Part shown: piece after piece, positions 1-10,652 of the stretch
How the letters are laid out: every line of letters begins with the position of its first letter
Position numbering within the stretch: the stretch's first letter is position 1
Source of the DNA: Pilasporangium apinafurcum
Taxonomy: Eukaryota; Oomycota; Peronosporomycetes; Pythiales; Pythiaceae
DNA length: 64,000 bases
Direction: 5' to 3'
Assembly (NCBI GenBank): GCA_001600495.1
Contig: BCKE01000013.1
Location: forward strand, 185,683-249,682
Notes under the pieces: model-generated
The model's database searches: none
Told to the model about the DNA's origin: nothing
What the model saw: the letters and a program-made list of their open reading frames with translations, nothing else
Translations under genes and position numbers: made by a program

Positions 1-1
1 C

Positions 2-3000
2 TTTCTATCGAACGATGAACTGTTGGAGATTTTATCGCAGACGCGAGATCCACGTGCCGTGCAACCGCATTTGGGTAAATGCTTCGACGCCATGAAGAGT
101 ATTCGATTTGTGGACAGCGCGCCTAGTAAAGCTGGTGCTGCTGGCAATCTGATCAATGCGATGGTTAGTGGCGAGGGAGAAATCGTTGAATTCCCAGCAC
201 TTGTGACAGCACATGGCCCTGTTGAGTCGTGGTTGGTTGAAGTGGAAAAGGCAATGCGCACCAGTCTGTACGAAGATGGTGTGAAGGCATTGACGAATTA
301 CCCAATCGAAGACGCCATTGATCGCAAAGAATGGCTATTTGGGTACTCAGCACAGATGATCATTCTCGTCGACCAAGTCTTTTGGACACGAAATGTGACT
401 GAAGCGATTTCACAAGTTGAAAATGGAAATGATCCAAAGGCAATCAGTGGCTTTCTCCAGTTCAGTCTGAAACAAATCGATGGGATGGTACAGCTCGTCC
501 GTGGATCGTTAAGTAAACTGCAGCGAATACTCATGGGGGCACTCATTACAATCGATGTGCATGCCCGTGATGTTGTTCGGTCACTAGAAGAAAGCAAAAT
601 TTCATCTCTTAACGATTTTGAGTGGACACGACAGTTACGCTACTACTGGGAAGACGATGTGAAAAACTTTGTCGCTAGGCAAACGAACACACGCTTTATC
701 TATGGATACGAGTATTTAGGGAACTCACCTCGACTGGTCATCACTCCACTGACTGACATTTGTTACATGACACTCACGGGAGCTTTGCATCTTCGTCTGG
801 GTGGCGCTCCTGCTGGACCTGCTGGGACAGGCAAAACCGAGACTACGAAAGATCTTGCCAAAGCTCTAGCAGTGCAATGTGTCGTGTTTAATTGCTCCGA
901 CGGCCTTGACTACAAGATTATGGGACGGTTCTTTTCGGGTCTGGCACAGGCTGGCGCGTGGGCATGCTTTGACGAATTCAATCGTATTGACATTGAGGTG
1001 CTTTCAGTCATTGCACAACAGGTGCTGTGCATTCAACAAGCGATTATTGCTGATGTGGATCAGTTTGAATTTGAAGGCAAGTTGATTCGATTGAATGTTG
1101 GCTTCGGTGTCTTTATTACTATGAATCCAGGTTACGCTGGCAGAACCGAACTTCCAGATAATTTAAAGGCACTATTCAGACCCGTTGCGATGATGGTTCC
1201 AGATTATCGATTGATCGCTGAGATTGTTCTCTTCTCAGAAGGATTTGCAAATGCGTTACCATTGTCACACAAAATGACGCAGCTGTACTCGTTATCCAGT
1301 GAACAGTTATCCAAACAGGATCATTACGATTTCGGTATGCGCGCCGTCAAGTCAGTATTAGTTGCAGCGGGTCAATTAAAACGCAAGGAGCCAGACATGC
1401 ATGAAGATTTACTGCTCATCCGTGCCATGCGCGATAGCAACGTTCCAAAGTTTCTCGAACAGGATCTACCATTGTTTCGTGGGATCATTGCTGATTTGTT
1501 TCCTGGTGTCGTTGTGCCGTTCGTGGATTATGGGTTACTGCAAACCGCTATTGAAAAGCAATTGGAGCAGTTGAATCTCCAACTTGTGCCTTCGTTTATC
1601 ACCAAAGCGATTCAGGTCCACGAAACCCAGCTGGTTCGACATGGTATGATGCTCGTGGGTGAAGCAGGTAGTGGGAAGAGCACGAACTGCTACGTGCTTG
1701 CACGTGCGCTTACCCAGTTGTTTGAGGATGGCGTTATTGACCGCGATGGGTTTTATAAAGAAGTACATCGGCTTATTCTGAATCCAAAGTCGATATCAGC
1801 GGGTCAACTATATGGTGAATTCAATTTGCTGACAAACGAATGGACAGATGGGCTAGTTCCGAAACTGGTTCGGCAATGCGTACAAGAAGCTGCTGAATCA
1901 GATAACCGAAATTGGGTAATCTTCGATGGTCCAGTAGATGCTGTATGGATTGAGAACATGAACACTGTCCTGGATGATAACAAGACGCTTTGTTTATCCA
2001 ATAGTGAACGTATTAAACTCCCACATACGCTGCATATGATGTTTGAAGTGCAAGATTTGCGTGTTGCCTCCCCCGCGACTGTCAGTCGATGCGGAATGGT
2101 GTATATGGAGCAAGTGCATGTCGGTCTGATCTCGTTGGCACGCACATGGAGGGTGACGACGTTGGAGCATATCCTCTCTTCTACAGAGCTTTGCAATATG
2201 CTGCTCTCGTTGATAGAGACGCATGTTCCCATTGCAATCGCGTTTGTTCGAGATCATTGCCGCGAAAAAATACCAAGTAACAACGCTAATTTGATGCAAA
2301 GTTGCCTGAATTTACTAGCATCCTGTCTCGCTAATGGAGCTGCTCAGGCTGGAAGCAACGTGACTGACCTCGCTGCGTTGCTTCGGATGTATTTTGTGTT
2401 TGCTGTCACATGGTCGGTTGGTGCAAATATTGATGATGCGTCACGACCAAAGTATAACGATTTCTGTATGGGCCAATTCGGTGCCTTAATCGATGGCGAT
2501 GGAAATGATAATACTGTGCATGTGGATAATGTCTACGATTTCGTGATTGACGACACCACCGGACAGTGGGTTTCATGGGTTGACAAAACACCACGGTTCA
2601 CATTCCAACCGGGCGCATCCTACTTCAGCATGGTCGTGCCTACGCAAGATACCACACGCTTCCGGTATTTACTAGAGAAACTCTTGCTTTCGGGTCACCA
2701 TGTGCTCTACAGTGGAGAAACCGGTGTGGGGAAGTCCGTGATTGTTCAGTCTTTTTTGGACGATATGGCAAAAACTGACTCGTGTATCTCCACGACCATG
2801 AGTTATTCAGCGCAGACCAAGCCACGTAATCTCAACGATCAACTCGAATTAAAACTTGAAAAGAAAAGGAAAAATCTACTTGGTCCGCCTGCAGGTAAGC
2901 GAATGCTCTTTTTTGTGGACGATCTGAATATGCCAGCACTAGAAATATACGGTGCACAACCGCCAAACGAGCTCTTGCGGCAAATCATTGATCAGGGCGG

Positions 3001-6000
3001 ATTTTACGACACTTCCAAAATGTTCTTTAAACACATTAAAGACGTGGTTTTCGCTGCAGCATGTGCACCACCTGGAGGAGGTCGAAGCGAGGTCACGCCG
3101 CGATTGCTACGGCATTTCCACATGGTATGGGTGCCGAATTTGTCTGCAGAAGCAATGAAGCGTATATTCACGTCGATCTTGGCGGGCTTTCTCGCGTCGG
3201 AGTTACCACAACTGGCTCAAATGGCGACTCCTATTGTAAATGCATCAGTGGCACTCTATCAGAAAGTAGAATTGGAGATGCTCCCTACACCGTCTAAATC
3301 GCATTATACTTTCAATTTACGTGATCTGTCGAAGGTGTTTCAGGGTGTGCTTATGATCAAGAAAGAGAACATATCGAGTGAAGAAGGATTGCTGAAATTG
3401 TGGCTTCATGAAGAAGCGCGGGTCTTCCGTGATCGATTGGTAGATGCTGAGGATCGCGCTTGGTTCAACGCCGCATGCTCTGAACTACTGCAGGAGTACC
3501 TGAAAGTCTCATGGCCATCCGAAAAGTTCGAAAACCTATTATTTGGTGACTATCTTACCCGAGAAAGTCGGGCGTATCAACCAGTGACCGATCTCACGCG
3601 GCTGAACACGCTACTGACTGAATACTTGGAGGAATACAACATCACATTTCCCAGCCAAATGCACTTGGTCTTTTTCAACGACGCGATGCATCACATCTCC
3701 CGTATCTGTCGCGTGCTTCGACAGCCACGTGGTAATGCACTGTTGGTTGGCGTGGGTGGATCTGGACGGCAAAGCCTGACACGATTGGCAGCATTTATGG
3801 CCGACTACAAGTGTTTCTCGATCGAGATTACTCGTGGCTACGGAAGTAATGAATTTCGTGAAGATCTCAAGAAAATCTTAATGACCGCTGGTGCAGAAAA
3901 CAAACCCGTCGTTTTCCTCTTCTCCGATGCGCAAATCGTCCAGGAATCGTTCTTGGAAGATATCAACAATGTATTGAACACAGGGGAGGTTCCCAATTTA
4001 TATGCGACCGATGAAGTGGAAAAGATTGTTGGGATGGTCCGCCCATTGGCGCAACAGGTTGGAAAAGTCACACGCGAAGATATTTTGCAGTATTATGTCA
4101 CATTAGTACGCGAGAACCTGCACGTTGTTCTCGCAGTATCTCCCATCGGCGCTGGTTTCAGGAATCGTTGTCGCATGTTTCCATCGCTAGTAAATTGCTG
4201 TACGATCGATTGGTTTAATGCCTGGCCGGAGGATGCACTCAATTCTGTCGCAAAACGATTTTTTGTCACCAGTGCAGAGGAGCTGGGCATCGAAGATAAC
4301 GTAGAAACGCTTTGTAAAATGGCAGTGACGATCCATCGCAGCGTCGAGGATGCAACGGCTCAGTTCTATGACCAACTCAAGCGACACAATTACACGACTC
4401 CTACGAGTTACCTCGAACTGATCAAGCTGTACGTGGATATGCTACGCACGCATCGCCACTTAGTTCGCGCAAAAGAGGCTCGATATCGTGGTGGTCTGAA
4501 AAAATTGTCGGAAACGGAAGAGATTGTTGGCAATCTGAAGAAGTCGCTAATTGATTTGCAGCCCGTCCTGGTCAAGGCGCAAGAAGATACGTCACTGCTG
4601 CTAATCCAAGTCGCAAAAGATCAAGGTGAGGCCGATAAGCAGCAGCAGATCATTCAAGCAGATGTCGAAGCGGCTAACAAGATTGCCGAAGAAGTCAAAG
4701 TGATCAAGGACGATTGCCAGAAAGATCTGGACGAAGCCATGCCTGCATACTATGCATCGATCAAGGCGTTGTCACAGCTGAAAAAAGATGACATTACGGT
4801 ACTCAAAACATTCACGAACCCGCCTCGACTCGTCGGAGTGACCATGAACGCTGTGTGTTTGCTTTTCGGTGTGAAACAAGAGTGGAATGAAGCGAAAAAG
4901 CTTCTGAATGATATGAAGTTCCTTGATAAGCTCAAGGAATTTGATAAAGACAACATCCCACAAAAAACCATTCGTCAGCTCGCCAAGTTTATTGCTGACG
5001 AAGAATTCACCCCGGAAACGCTGAGTAGCATCTCAACGGCAGCTACGTCTTTGTGTATGTGGGCTCGAGCCATGTACACATACGATACTGTCGCTAAAAA
5101 CATCGCACCAAAGAAGGAGAACCTGAAGATAGCAGAGCAGCGGCTAGAAGAAGAGCAAAAACTTCTCGATGCCAAACAAGCGGGGTTGCACGAGATCCTA
5201 AAAAAAGTCGCTGACTTGAAGCGAACGCTGGAGGAAGCACAGCAGAAGAAAATTGATCTAGAGAAGCAAACAGAGAAAGCACAGGCGCAATTGATCCGTG
5301 CTGAAAAACTGATTGACTCATTGGGCGAAGAACAGGGGCGTTGGAAGGAATGTGCGGAAAATTTGGCCGTGGATATGGTGAATCTGGTAGGAGATATGAT
5401 TTTATCTGCAGGCTGTATTGCTTATCTTGGTCCATTCACAGCAGAGTTTCGCCAGAATCTGCAACAAAAATGGGTTTCTTTTTGTAAAGATAGCGGTCTA
5501 CCTGTCGACAGCAATTTTTCGTTTCAGCGTGTACTCGCAGATCCAGTCGTAGTGCGTGAATGGAATATCATGGGGCTTCCTGCCGATACATTTTCAATCG
5601 AAAACGGGTTGTTTACCACAATGGGAAGACGATGGCCATTGATGATTGATCCGCAAGGTCAGGCAAACAAGTGGATCAAGAGCATGTATAAAGCCGCAGG
5701 ATCGCTTCAGATCATCAAGCTCACCCAGAAAGACTTTTTGCGGACGCTTGAAAATGCCATTCGATATGGTGCGCCTGTGCTACTGGAAAATGTAGAGGAA
5801 GAGCTCGATCCGTCGCTGGAACCGGTGTTACTGAAGCAAGTCTTTAAGCGTGGAGGGCAGTATTTACTGCACTTGGGTGATAGTGACGTTCCATACAGCG
5901 AAAACTTTCGCTTCTACATCACGACAAAGCTAGCTAATCCGCATTACATGCCCGAAATTTGTATCAAAGTCACGATTATCAACTTCACCGTTACACTGAC

Positions 6001-8803
6001 CGGCTTAGAAGATCAACTGCTTGTTGATGTGGTGCGAAGTGAGCGCCCGGATCTGGAGCAAAAGAAGAACGAACTTACTGTCAACATTGCCTCCGACAAG
6101 AAACAACTCAAGGAGCTTGAAGATAAGATCTTGTACATGCTTGAAAACTCGCAGGGAAATATTCTCGACGACGAAGAGCTGATCGATACGCTCGCTCACA
6201 GTAAAGTGACGTCATCAGCGATCAAAACGCGCATGGTGGAAGCGGAGACAACCTCGAAAGAAATCGACAATACCCGCGAAGGATATCGCTGCGTGGCAGT
6301 GCGTGGCTCCATTATTTATTTTGCCGTTGCCAGTTTGGCACTTGTCGATCCCATGTACCAGTATTCGTTGCAGTTTTATCAGAGACTATTCGTCATGCAA
6401 CTGGAAAACTCCACAAAATCCGAAGTGTTGGAGGAACGACTCAGTATTCTCATGCAGGACATCACTATGTCCATGTTTGTCAATGTCTGTCGTGGGCTCT
6501 TTGAAAAGGACAAAATCATCTACGCATTCATGATCGCGTCCAATATCCTGCTGCAGCGTGGCGCTATCAGCTCAAATGAATGGAACTTCTACCTTGTGGG
6601 GGACAAGCGCAGTCCAGCCGCACAGACAGCGCTCGCCAATGCAAGCGGCCTCACACGACCGTCTTGGCTGTCAGAACGTGCTTGGAAAGTACTCATCGGA
6701 CTGAAGACAAACTCACCTGTGTTCAACGAGTTGGCACGGTCGGTTATTGACCATGCTGAGCAATGGAAAAAGTGCATGGTGCTCTCCGACTTACCGCATA
6801 CCGAGCCATTACCAGATCCATGGGAAAAGACGCTGACCAACTTCCAAAAACTATTGGTCTTACGTGTCTTCCGTGAGGAGATGCTAGTTTTTGGTACGCG
6901 AGAGTTTGTCGGTCGTGAGTTAGGCACATTTTTCACTGAATCACCGCCATTTGATCTCACGGGTTGCTATCGTGACTCCAAACCGGAGACGCCATTGATC
7001 TTTGTTCTCTCACCAGGTGCGGACATCAACGACTATTTGCTGGAGCTGGCGAAAATGGAGGGTAAAGATGGTCCTGGCCTCAAAATAATCTCGCTTGGCC
7101 AGGGACAAGGACCAATTGCGGAATCCTTGATGAAACAAGCAAAAGAAGCGGGAGATTGGGTATGTTTGCAGAATTGTCATTTGGCAGTCTCGTGGCTGGG
7201 AAGGCTCGAACAAATCCTGGAGCAGTCGCAAGCGGAGCAGATGCACCCAGAATTCCGCCTATGGCTGACGAGTATGCCAAGTCCGCGCTTTCCCGTACCA
7301 ATTCTGCAAAACGGAATCAAAATTACGAATGAGCCACCGAAAGGCATTAAGGCGAATTTGGGGCGAACTTTCTTGGATATGAAAGAGTCGGATTATGAGG
7401 CCTGTTCAAAACCGCGGGAATTCAAAAAATTATTGTTCGCATTGGCGTTTTATAACGCTGTTTGCCTAGAACGTCGAAAGTTTGGTGCAGTTGGATGGAA
7501 TATTCCCTATGAGTGGATGAATAGTGATCTCAAAACAGGGATGCAACAGGTTCGATTGTACCTGGAGGAGCAGGAGACCGTTCCATACGTAACACTGAAC
7601 GTCATGGTCGCTGATATTTCATATGGTGGACGCATTACAGATCGCTGGGATAAACGCACTAATTCGAGCATCATGCGGAAACTATTCTGTCAAGAAATCA
7701 TGAATGATTCGTACCGATTTACGTCAACAGACACGTATTACGCGCCACCGGAGGGTTCCCTTACCGCTGTTCGCGAATATGTGAGCTCGCTTCCTACTGT
7801 CGATGCTCCAGACATTTTTGGTCTTCATGCCAACGCTGACATCACATTTCAGCAGAAAGAAACAAGTCAATTGCTCGGCACGATCCTGAAAATGCTAGGT
7901 GGTGGTGGTGGTGACAGCGGTGGAGGAAGTGCAGCTCAGAGCAACGATAGTATCGTCATGGAAATGGTCGTCTCCATTCAGGAACGAATGCCCGACTTCT
8001 TTTCGGAAAGCAAAGCTCATCCGTCGACGTTTAAAGAAGCCGCAGGTGGAAGTCGAAACTCTCTGGGCGTATTCTTATCGCAAGAAATGATACGCTTCAA
8101 TGTTCTCATCCGTGTCATGAAGACAACTTTGGAGATGCTTAAACGCGCGATCAAGGGTCTTGTTGTAATGTCGGGTCCGCTGGAAAAAATGTACAATGGA
8201 TTCCTTATCCAACAAATTCCGCGTGAATGGGAAGATGCAGGGTATCCTTGCCTGAAACCCTTAGCGTCATGGATTGAAGATTTTTTTGCCCGCATCAATT
8301 TTACACAAGAATGGGTCGTGCAGGGTCCGCCGATGGCATTCTGGCTCTCCGGTTTCTTCTTTCCACAAGGCTTTATGACGGCGGTGAAACAGTCCTACTC
8401 GCGTGAGAAGCAAATCGCGATTGATGCACTCGTCGTATCATGTGAGATCATGTCGAAGGACAAGGAGGCGTATCATGTCCCTCCACCATATGGTGTCTAT
8501 ATCTATGGTCTGTTCATGGAAGGGGCTCGTTACGATCGCAAGATAATGATGATGGCGGAATCCATTCCGAATGAGCTCTTCGACCGCATGCCCGTGATCT
8601 GGCTCAAGCCGATGAAACGCGAGGATTACAAGCCGTCGGACGTTTACGAATGCCCGCTTTACAAGACGTCTATTCGTGCAGGAACGCTTTCCACAACCGG
8701 CCACTCGACGAATTTTGTCGTAAGTCTGGATGTTCCGACAGATAAACACCCAGATCATTGGATTCGCCGCGGATGTGCGATGCTCTGTATGCTCGACACA
8801 TAA
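2..8803 (+). CDS. Axonemal dynein heavy chain, 3' partial (inner-arm, DNAH1/3/7/12-like)
   Basis: This is the motor subunit of a flagellar dynein, which walks on axonemal microtubules in the zoospore flagellum. The frame is open from the first codon in the window, before any ATG, so the 5' end (tail and start of the linker) lies to the left. About 2930 codons follow without an intron. The four nucleotide sites are visible in order: AAA1 GPAGTGKTETTKDL near nt 815, AAA2 GEAGSGKSTN near 1658, AAA3 GETGVGKS near 2714 and AAA4 GVGGSGRQSL near 3748. The stalk coiled coil with the microtubule-binding tip spans about 4440-5340. The C-terminus (LYKTSIRAGTLSTTGHSTNF ... RRGCAMLC) is typical of single-headed inner-arm chains. 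A Gly-rich insert (GGGGGDSGGGS) near nt 7895 sits at the start of the C-terminal domain. The family is certain; the exact DNAH class is inferred. Confidence 0.97.
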   Translation, partial: FLSNDELLEILSQTRDPRAVQPHLGKCFDAMKSIRFVDSAPSKAGAAGNLINAMVSGEGEIVEFPALVTAHGPVESWLVEVEKAMRTSLYEDGVKALTNYPIEDAIDRKEWLFGYSAQMIILVDQVFWTRNVTEAISQVENGNDPKAISGFLQFSLKQIDGMVQLVRGSLSKLQRILMGALITIDVHARDVVRSLEESKISSLNDFEWTRQLRYYWEDDVKNFVARQTNTRFIYGYEYLGNSPRLVITPLTDICYMTLTGALHLRLGGAPAGPAGTGKTETTKDLAKALAVQCVVFNCSDGLDYKIMGRFFSGLAQAGAWACFDEFNRIDIEVLSVIAQQVLCIQQAIIADVDQFEFEGKLIRLNVGFGVFITMNPGYAGRTELPDNLKALFRPVAMMVPDYRLIAEIVLFSEGFANALPLSHKMTQLYSLSSEQLSKQDHYDFGMRAVKSVLVAAGQLKRKEPDMHEDLLLIRAMRDSNVPKFLEQDLPLFRGIIADLFPGVVVPFVDYGLLQTAIEKQLEQLNLQLVPSFITKAIQVHETQLVRHGMMLVGEAGSGKSTNCYVLARALTQLFEDGVIDRDGFYKEVHRLILNPKSISAGQLYGEFNLLTNEWTDGLVPKLVRQCVQEAAESDNRNWVIFDGPVDAVWIENMNTVLDDNKTLCLSNSERIKLPHTLHMMFEVQDLRVASPATVSRCGMVYMEQVHVGLISLARTWRVTTLEHILSSTELCNMLLSLIETHVPIAIAFVRDHCREKIPSNNANLMQSCLNLLASCLANGAAQAGSNVTDLAALLRMYFVFAVTWSVGANIDDASRPKYNDFCMGQFGALIDGDGNDNTVHVDNVYDFVIDDTTGQWVSWVDKTPRFTFQPGASYFSMVVPTQDTTRFRYLLEKLLLSGHHVLYSGETGVGKSVIVQSFLDDMAKTDSCISTTMSYSAQTKPRNLNDQLELKLEKKRKNLLGPPAGKRMLFFVDDLNMPALEIYGAQPPNELLRQIIDQGGFYDTSKMFFKHIKDVVFAAACAPPGGGRSEVTPRLLRHFHMVWVPNLSAEAMKRIFTSILAGFLASELPQLAQMATPIVNASVALYQKVELEMLPTPSKSHYTFNLRDLSKVFQGVLMIKKENISSEEGLLKLWLHEEARVFRDRLVDAEDRAWFNAACSELLQEYLKVSWPSEKFENLLFGDYLTRESRAYQPVTDLTRLNTLLTEYLEEYNITFPSQMHLVFFNDAMHHISRICRVLRQPRGNALLVGVGGSGRQSLTRLAAFMADYKCFSIEITRGYGSNEFREDLKKILMTAGAENKPVVFLFSDAQIVQESFLEDINNVLNTGEVPNLYATDEVEKIVGMVRPLAQQVGKVTREDILQYYVTLVRENLHVVLAVSPIGAGFRNRCRMFPSLVNCCTIDWFNAWPEDALNSVAKRFFVTSAEELGIEDNVETLCKMAVTIHRSVEDATAQFYDQLKRHNYTTPTSYLELIKLYVDMLRTHRHLVRAKEARYRGGLKKLSETEEIVGNLKKSLIDLQPVLVKAQEDTSLLLIQVAKDQGEADKQQQIIQADVEAANKIAEEVKVIKDDCQKDLDEAMPAYYASIKALSQLKKDDITVLKTFTNPPRLVGVTMNAVCLLFGVKQEWNEAKKLLNDMKFLDKLKEFDKDNIPQKTIRQLAKFIADEEFTPETLSSISTAATSLCMWARAMYTYDTVAKNIAPKKENLKIAEQRLEEEQKLLDAKQAGLHEILKKVADLKRTLEEAQQKKIDLEKQTEKAQAQLIRAEKLIDSLGEEQGRWKECAENLAVDMVNLVGDMILSAGCIAYLGPFTAEFRQNLQQKWVSFCKDSGLPVDSNFSFQRVLADPVVVREWNIMGLPADTFSIENGLFTTMGRRWPLMIDPQGQANKWIKSMYKAAGSLQIIKLTQKDFLRTLENAIRYGAPVLLENVEEELDPSLEPVLLKQVFKRGGQYLLHLGDSDVPYSENFRFYITTKLANPHYMPEICIKVTIINFTVTLTGLEDQLLVDVVRSERPDLEQKKNELTVNIASDKKQLKELEDKILYMLENSQGNILDDEELIDTLAHSKVTSSAIKTRMVEAETTSKEIDNTREGYRCVAVRGSIIYFAVASLALVDPMYQYSLQFYQRLFVMQLENSTKSEVLEERLSILMQDITMSMFVNVCRGLFEKDKIIYAFMIASNILLQRGAISSNEWNFYLVGDKRSPAAQTALANASGLTRPSWLSERAWKVLIGLKTNSPVFNELARSVIDHAEQWKKCMVLSDLPHTEPLPDPWEKTLTNFQKLLVLRVFREEMLVFGTREFVGRELGTFFTESPPFDLTGCYRDSKPETPLIFVLSPGADINDYLLELAKMEGKDGPGLKIISLGQGQGPIAESLMKQAKEAGDWVCLQNCHLAVSWLGRLEQILEQSQAEQMHPEFRLWLTSMPSPRFPVPILQNGIKITNEPPKGIKANLGRTFLDMKESDYEACSKPREFKKLLFALAFYNAVCLERRKFGAVGWNIPYEWMNSDLKTGMQQVRLYLEEQETVPYVTLNVMVADISYGGRITDRWDKRTNSSIMRKLFCQEIMNDSYRFTSTDTYYAPPEGSLTAVREYVSSLPTVDAPDIFGLHANADITFQQKETSQLLGTILKMLGGGGGDSGGGSAAQSNDSIVMEMVVSIQERMPDFFSESKAHPSTFKEAAGGSRNSLGVFLSQEMIRFNVLIRVMKTTLEMLKRAIKGLVVMSGPLEKMYNGFLIQQIPREWEDAGYPCLKPLASWIEDFFARINFTQEWVVQGPPMAFWLSGFFFPQGFMTAVKQSYSREKQIAIDALVVSCEIMSKDKEAYHVPPPYGVYIYGLFMEGARYDRKIMMMAESIPNELFDRMPVIWLKPMKREDYKPSDVYECPLYKTSIRAGTLSTTGHSTNFVVSLDVPTDKHPDHWIRRGCAMLCMLDT

Positions 8804-8901
8804 AGGAGAGTAAGCAAATCGTGCATTACTCAAGAAATAGATGACATGAAGCCAATAATACAAGTGAAGCAAAGTTCACGTATATAGCAGGTAATAGTTA
8901 C

Positions 8902-10117
8902 TTATGCTTCCATCTCTTCCATGGATTGGCGTTCCTTTATCATTTGTGTGATCTCCTTGTTTGCGCGGATTCGGTCTTCTGCTGACAAATTATAATACTG
9001 TTGGTTTGTCTCGATTTCCCACTGCAACATGGACATCATCATCACCCAGATGTTAGAGCGAGGTCATCAGTAACAAAGTAATTCGCGGATATTTTGCTAA
9101 CCATTTTCACATCACGAAGCGAGTGATTACGAGGCTCGTAAGCATGCGTAACATGTGTAGCCTTGACTTTTTTGTTGTGTTTAGCTAGTAGCTTTTTCAA
9201 GTCGTCGAGATCATCGTTCTTGGATCCGATGGACGACGAAGACGTAGGGTGCTTTCGGATTGTGTTCATCTTAATTTTCGCCTTAGAGCTGGTCGTCGCT
9301 GCCGCACCAATGCGCATATCTTTGCTAGTATTTGATGCTGGTGTTTTCTGATGGTGACTGCTCATGGTGTTCGAAGGGACAGACCGAGCCTTGGCGCGGT
9401 TGTTATCTTGTGCAACGCCAAGTTCTTTATGATAACGTGCTCGCTGAAAACTTGCCACAGGTACTCGTTTGCTGGAGCTATGCTCTTCAACGGGTAAATG
9501 CTGCTGTTTCATTGCAGACGAAATTGTCGGAGCTGCAAGCGAGTTAATGGCAGCCTTCCTTCGCTTGACAGGGTCCACGGCGTCTTTCGCTCCATTTCCG
9601 CCAGCTGTTGACTCGCCTAATGCTGTTCGCTGTCGAAATCGTGCTGGCAATCTATAATATAGAAAACGTTGCAACACATTAACACCATTGCTTGCTATCT
9701 GATTGGGCTATGCGCATCCTACCTGTCGTTTGAATTTCCCGCCAGAGCGCGCTTCTTGATCGACACTGTTCCCCTGCGTTCACCAACGAGCCGATTCTCC
9801 TTCTCCAGTAACGCACTGTTTCTACGATGGCCGTCTTTATGACCACCAATGCTAATCGTTTTATTGGTTTCATTAGGCTCCACCGTCGTCTGGAGCTTCT
9901 CGTTCGCGACCGCCTCAGCCTCTTCCTGCGCCAACTCGTTGCTCGGTTTGCTGTGGTCAAAGTGAACCATATCGAACCATGAGTCATGGGCGCCGCTGTA
10001 GATCGGTAGCTGAGTAAGATCGACAAACTGTTGTGGTGCGTCAAACTCAAACAGCGGATCCACTTTCTTTACAGACGTCACCACCACCGCGCGCTTCATG
10101 GCAAATATTGCCGCCAT
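8902..10117 (-). CDS. TPX2-like spindle protein (tentative), 3 exons
   Basis: Exons on the minus strand are 10117-9723, 9651-9102 and 9021-8902 (354 aa). Introns are 71 and 80 nt, the phases close, and a CTAAC branch-point sequence lies in intron 2. The N-terminus has FEFDAPQQFVDL, resembling the short FxFDAP-type motif of TPX2 spindle-assembly proteins. The middle is Lys/Ser-rich, low in complexity and basic. The last exon is helical (WEIETNQQYYNLSAEDR...). TPX2 proteins target Aurora kinase and kinesin to spindle microtubules, but the identification here rests on a weak motif. The gene structure is better supported than the name. It is transcribed convergently with the dynein gene, with about 100 nt between them. 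An alternative is an unrelated basic coiled-coil protein. Confidence 0.6.
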
Positions 10118-10652
10118 TATATTTGTATGGAGTTTTGATTGGATTTTTGTGTTTCCCGCCCACTTGTTTCCCTTTCTTTCTCATAGCGATCATCACTCTG
10201 TCCGCCCTCCAACAAAACCAAACCATTGGTGCAACCTTCGGAAGACATGGATTGGGTTTTTGAATGAAAAATCCAGGCAATACAATTATAAAAAATCCAA
10301 ATATGATGTGTTATTTGCATATGTTATTTAACTTGTTCCATATCGTTATTATGTGATATGTTTTTGCGCCAACGAGCCGTGGATCGGAAACAGCAACAGC
10401 GGGTCTGACGCAGCAAGCGCGGGAAGGGAACCACGAAGGCAAACGCAAGCGCCTTATCGAGTAGACAGGAAAGACTGATAGTTGCTATACACATACGTGA
10501 GTGAGAGAGAAAATATACTGTGGAGTGCAACTACCCAATCAAGGAGCAATTTCAGTAACGCAACACGAACAAAGAGGGGAGAGACCGAATTAAGGAGCCA
10601 ACTATAGAAGAAAACAACCGACAAAGGAACGAATTTGTGGTGTGGGAGATCA